This document shows positions 7,075 to 9,027 of a stretch of 9,027 nucleotides of DNA, piece by piece. The translations under genes and the position numbers were made by a program. Under the pieces are notes generated by a model, which did no database searches, had not been told where the DNA came from, and saw only the letters and a program-made list of their open reading frames with translations. Position 1 is the stretch's first letter; each line of letters opens with the position of its first letter. The stretch comes from Rhodospirillales bacterium (lineage in GTDB: Bacteria; Pseudomonadota; Alphaproteobacteria; Rhodospirillales; Defluviicoccaceae), in the NCBI GenBank assembly GCA_030622775.1, contig JAUXFS010000041.1, positions 1 to 9,027 on the forward strand. Reading direction: 5' to 3'.

Positions 7075-8025
7075 ATGTCTCGGGAACTGGGAAGCGTCGT
7101 CATCGGCGTTGGCGGAAACGCCCTGATCACGGCGAAGGACAGGGTCAGCATCGCCCACCAGTACGAAGCGGTCGAGGACTCGGTCCGCAGCATCGTCGAC
7201 GCCCACGAGAACGGCTGGAAGATCGTTCTGACCCACGGCAGCGGGCCGCAAGTCGGCAACGTCCTGCAACGCTCCGATGTGGCCGCGGCCGAGGTCATCA
7301 CCGTTCCCATCGACTATGCCGGCGCCGACATCCAGGGTGCGCTCGGCTACATGTTCAGCAAGGCCCTGGCCAACGAGTTTAACACCCGTGGCATCGACAG
7401 CCGGGCGGTCGCGGTGGTCACCATGGTCGTCGTCGACGAGGCCGATCCGGCCTTCGACAACCCGACCAAGCCGATCGGTCCGTTTTTCGACGAGGCCGGG
7501 GCGAAGGATCGCGCCGGTCGGTTCGGCTGGGTGGTCAGGGAGGATTCCGGCAGGGGCTGGCGGCGTTTCGTGCCATCCCCCGAGCCCCTGGAAATCGTCG
7601 AGGCCGACCAGATCTCGAAGCTGATCGATGGCGGTTTCACCGTCGTCGCCTGCGGCGGCGGCGGAATTCCGGTCAGCATCGATGCCGGCGGCCGCATGAC
7701 GGGCGTCGAAGCCGTGATCGACAAGGATCTCGCATCGAGCTTGCTGGCGACACGGCTCGGCGCCGACGTGCTTCTGCTTTCGACCGGCGTTCCCCAAGTC
7801 GCCGTCGATTTCGGCACCGCCGATCAGCGTTGGCTCGATACCCTGACGATCGCGGAAGCGCGGCGGTTGCTGGATGAACAGCAGTTCGATCCCGGCAGCA
7901 TGGGACCGAAGGTCGAGGCGATGCTGCGCTTCCTCGCGAACGGCGGCAGGCGGGGCGTCATCACCGATCCGGCCAATATCGCCGCCGCTCTCGCCGGCGC
8001 CGCCGGCACCCGGTTCGTCGCCTGA
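7075..8025 (+). CDS. arcC: Carbamate kinase
   Basis: Transfers phosphate between carbamoyl phosphate and ADP, giving ATP plus carbamate, which breaks down to ammonia and CO2. 316 residues, the normal length of the amino-acid kinase family member ArcC. Visible motifs: Gly-rich GVGGNAL at 11-17, THGSGPQVGN at 53-62, VACGGGGIPV at 191-200, and VIDKDLASSLLA with Lys217, the expected phosphate-binding lysine. The start is the ATG at 7075; AGGGG overlapping the upstream stop is its likely ribosome binding site, at a rather long spacing of about 11 nt. Last gene of the fdrA operon. In this setting it should act catabolically, harvesting ATP from carbamoyl phosphate made by the FdrA/DUF1116/DUF2877 enzyme, as AllK (YbcF) does in E. 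coli. No arginine deiminase or ornithine carbamoyltransferase gene is nearby. Confidence 0.96.
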   Translation: MSRELGSVVIGVGGNALITAKDRVSIAHQYEAVEDSVRSIVDAHENGWKIVLTHGSGPQVGNVLQRSDVAAAEVITVPIDYAGADIQGALGYMFSKALANEFNTRGIDSRAVAVVTMVVVDEADPAFDNPTKPIGPFFDEAGAKDRAGRFGWVVREDSGRGWRRFVPSPEPLEIVEADQISKLIDGGFTVVACGGGGIPVSIDAGGRMTGVEAVIDKDLASSLLATRLGADVLLLSTGVPQVAVDFGTADQRWLDTLTIAEARRLLDEQQFDPGSMGPKVEAMLRFLANGGRRGVITDPANIAAALAGAAGTRFVA

Positions 8026-8051
8026 TCCCAACCGGCGAACACAGGCTCGCA

Positions 8052-9027
8052 TCACCGGCGAAGGGTTGCCGGCATCTCCTCGGACGAGCCCGCCGCGGCA
8101 ATGCCGGAGAGAACGCCGTAACAGGTGGCCTCGCCGGAGGAGTCGCCGACCTCCATGAGGGCGCGGACCTGCTCGACGACGCACGGCTTCGAAACCGGGC
8201 TGAAGATCGCCTCGCACAGCGCATGGACCGGCATTCCATATCGACCGGCGATCGCATCGAGAAGGATCGACCGGCTGATGTCGCTGGTCGCCCCGACGCG
8301 CGCGCAACAGAGCCGGCGCAACCTCGACAACTCCCGCCGACCCTCCCGGTCACCGGACAGACATTCGTACCCGGCGAGAAAACCGACGACGAAATCGTCA
8401 CCCCAGGGCGTAAGACCCGGTCCGCACCCGATAAGCGAGCGCATGGCGCCGCTCGCCGCCTCCCGGTCTTTTTCGCGGAGCGCCCGGGTCAGGGCGTCGG
8501 CGAAGTCCCACGCGCGCGCAATACCGGCGATCATCACGCTTGGCCGTTGGGACGGCCGCCGATTGCCCTCACCCTCCCGCTGCGCGGGCCCCTCCCTCTC
8601 CCACTTCGTGGGCGAGGGTCCTGGCGCCGAACGCTGCCCCTTCGGCCCTCTCCCCCGCGTCGGGGGAGAGGGTTGGGTGAGGGGGGCCAGTGTCGGCGAC
8701 AACGACAGGAAGGCGTCGGCGGCGATCTTCCAGTTGGACGCCGATATCGGCGAAACCACGTCGTTGCGCGCGGAGGGCAACCGCCCGCTCCAGGTATTGG
8801 CGTGGCGCAGGTCGACGATGAACCGGCGATCGCCCACCCGCAGGAACCCGGACCGGCACGACACCCGGTCGCCGGCGCTCAGACGATCACCAAACGCAAA
8901 ACCTTGTGGCGAGGCGAGGCGGATGCCGCCCGGCTGATCCGGCTTTCGCGAACTCAACAGCGTGAAAATCTCGCCGTCGGCGCCCTCGATATTGCAGGCG
9001 TCGGCGAACACGCTGTGAACCGTTCCG
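8052..9027 (-). CDS. ylbF: DUF2877 protein, oxamate carbamoyltransferase subunit AllH-like (YlbF family), 5' end beyond window
   Basis: Third subunit type of the FdrA/YlbE/YlbF transcarbamoylase. The hallmark GCGPGLTPWGDDFVVGFLAG is encoded at about 8370-8430 and matches the GPGLTP...DD core of DUF2877. The stop is the TGA at 8054-8052. The frame is open to the right edge; a GTG at 9011 could start it, but the residues upstream (GTVHSVFADACNIE) fit the usual DUF2877 beginning, so the true start probably lies past 9027. The N-terminal part is a beta-rich stretch (GDRVSCRSGFLRVGDRRFIVDLRHANTW). Between it and the conserved C-terminal part is a Pro/Gly/Arg-rich insert of about 40 residues, encoded by the palindromic element at 8566-8683; it is in frame, so the gene looks intact. 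It converges on the carbamate kinase gene with 26 nt between stops. In E. coli the equivalent gene follows ylbE on the same strand; the separate strand here is notable. Confidence 0.85.
   Translation of the reverse strand, partial: GTVHSVFADACNIEGADGEIFTLLSSRKPDQPGGIRLASPQGFAFGDRLSAGDRVSCRSGFLRVGDRRFIVDLRHANTWSGRLPSARNDVVSPISASNWKIAADAFLSLSPTLAPLTQPSPPTRGRGPKGQRSAPGPSPTKWEREGPAQREGEGNRRPSQRPSVMIAGIARAWDFADALTRALREKDREAASGAMRSLIGCGPGLTPWGDDFVVGFLAGYECLSGDREGRRELSRLRRLCCARVGATSDISRSILLDAIAGRYGMPVHALCEAIFSPVSKPCVVEQVRALMEVGDSSGEATCYGVLSGIAAAGSSEEMPATLRR
8566..8683. repeat. 118-bp GC-rich palindromic element inside the DUF2877 gene
   Basis: Bounded by perfect 9-bp inverted ends, CCCTCACCC (8566-8574) and GGGTGAGGG (8675-8683). 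Inside are three hairpins: CCCGC-tgc-GCGGG (8576-8588); CCCTC-t-CCCAC-ttc-GTGGG-c-GAGGG (8594-8618); and an 11-bp perfect stem, CCCTCTCCCCC (8646-8656) with GGGGGAGAGGG (8662-8672). The layout resembles non-coding dispersed palindromic repeats of GC-rich proteobacteria (REP/MITE-like) and, by lying in frame inside a gene, the Rickettsia palindromic elements. In the DUF2877 reading frame it encodes a low-complexity segment beginning PLTQPSPPTRGRG. No clear target-site duplication is visible. Copy number in the genome cannot be judged from one copy. Confidence 0.75.

Noticed and set aside
8010..8035. CCGGTT ... AACCGG inverted repeat at the convergent gene ends
   Set aside because: Only 6 bp with a 14-nt loop and no T-run, largely inside the carbamate kinase coding region; likely chance.
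8031..8062. Direct repeat ACCGGCGAA (8031-8039 and 8054-8062) around the convergent stops
   Set aside because: A 9-bp repeat of common GC-rich words in this genome, with no adjoining mobile-element signature.
6781..8307. A 508-codon minus-strand frame across the DUF1116, carbamate kinase and DUF2877 genes
   Set aside because: Runs antisense through two confident genes and in the wrong frame of a third; not a plausible protein.
8125..8937. A 270-codon plus-strand frame opposite the DUF2877 gene
   Set aside because: The minus strand has the GPGLTP...DD motif; the plus frame stays open because of base composition and the palindromic repeat, which is readable on both strands.

Overview
The window is GC-rich chromosomal DNA with dense genes and no tRNA, rRNA, CRISPR array or transposase. 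Protein style, GC-rich codon use and gene types suggest a proteobacterium, most likely an alphaproteobacterium. That assignment is inference, and I cannot name a genus.

Left half (1-3609, minus strand): an ABC importer operon of the BMP/nucleoside type. In transcription order it encodes a secreted BMP-family substrate-binding protein, a double-domain ATPase (YufO/NupO-like) and a BPD_transp_2 permease cut by the left window edge. A perfect 10-bp all-GC stem-loop lies between the binding-protein and ATPase genes. ATPase and permease overlap by ATGA. A second permease is expected beyond the left edge.

Middle (3610-4079): a divergent intergenic region of about 470 bp with no convincing gene. 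It holds a sigma70-like promoter candidate for the importer, and several copies of an ATCGGA/ATATCGG half-site arranged as inverted repeats.

Right half (4080-8025, plus strand): a tight operon of fdrA, a DUF1116 gene (ylbE-like) and a carbamate kinase gene. Convergent to it (8052 to the right edge, minus strand) is a DUF2877 gene (ylbF-like), 5'-truncated by the window. In E. coli fdrA, ylbE and ylbF (AllF, AllG, AllH) are the subunits of oxamate carbamoyltransferase. That enzyme cleaves oxalurate to oxamate plus carbamoyl phosphate in anaerobic allantoin breakdown, and carbamate kinase then makes ATP. All four components are here, but no allantoin-ring, allantoate or ureidoglycolate enzyme is, so the true substrate is open. 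The divergent importer is a natural candidate for bringing in a ureide or purine-like precursor.

The DUF2877 gene carries an in-frame 118-bp GC-rich palindromic element with 9-bp terminal inverted repeats and three internal hairpins, adding about 40 low-complexity residues between its two conserved parts. This and the uptake-plus-transcarbamoylase layout are the most interesting points of the window.
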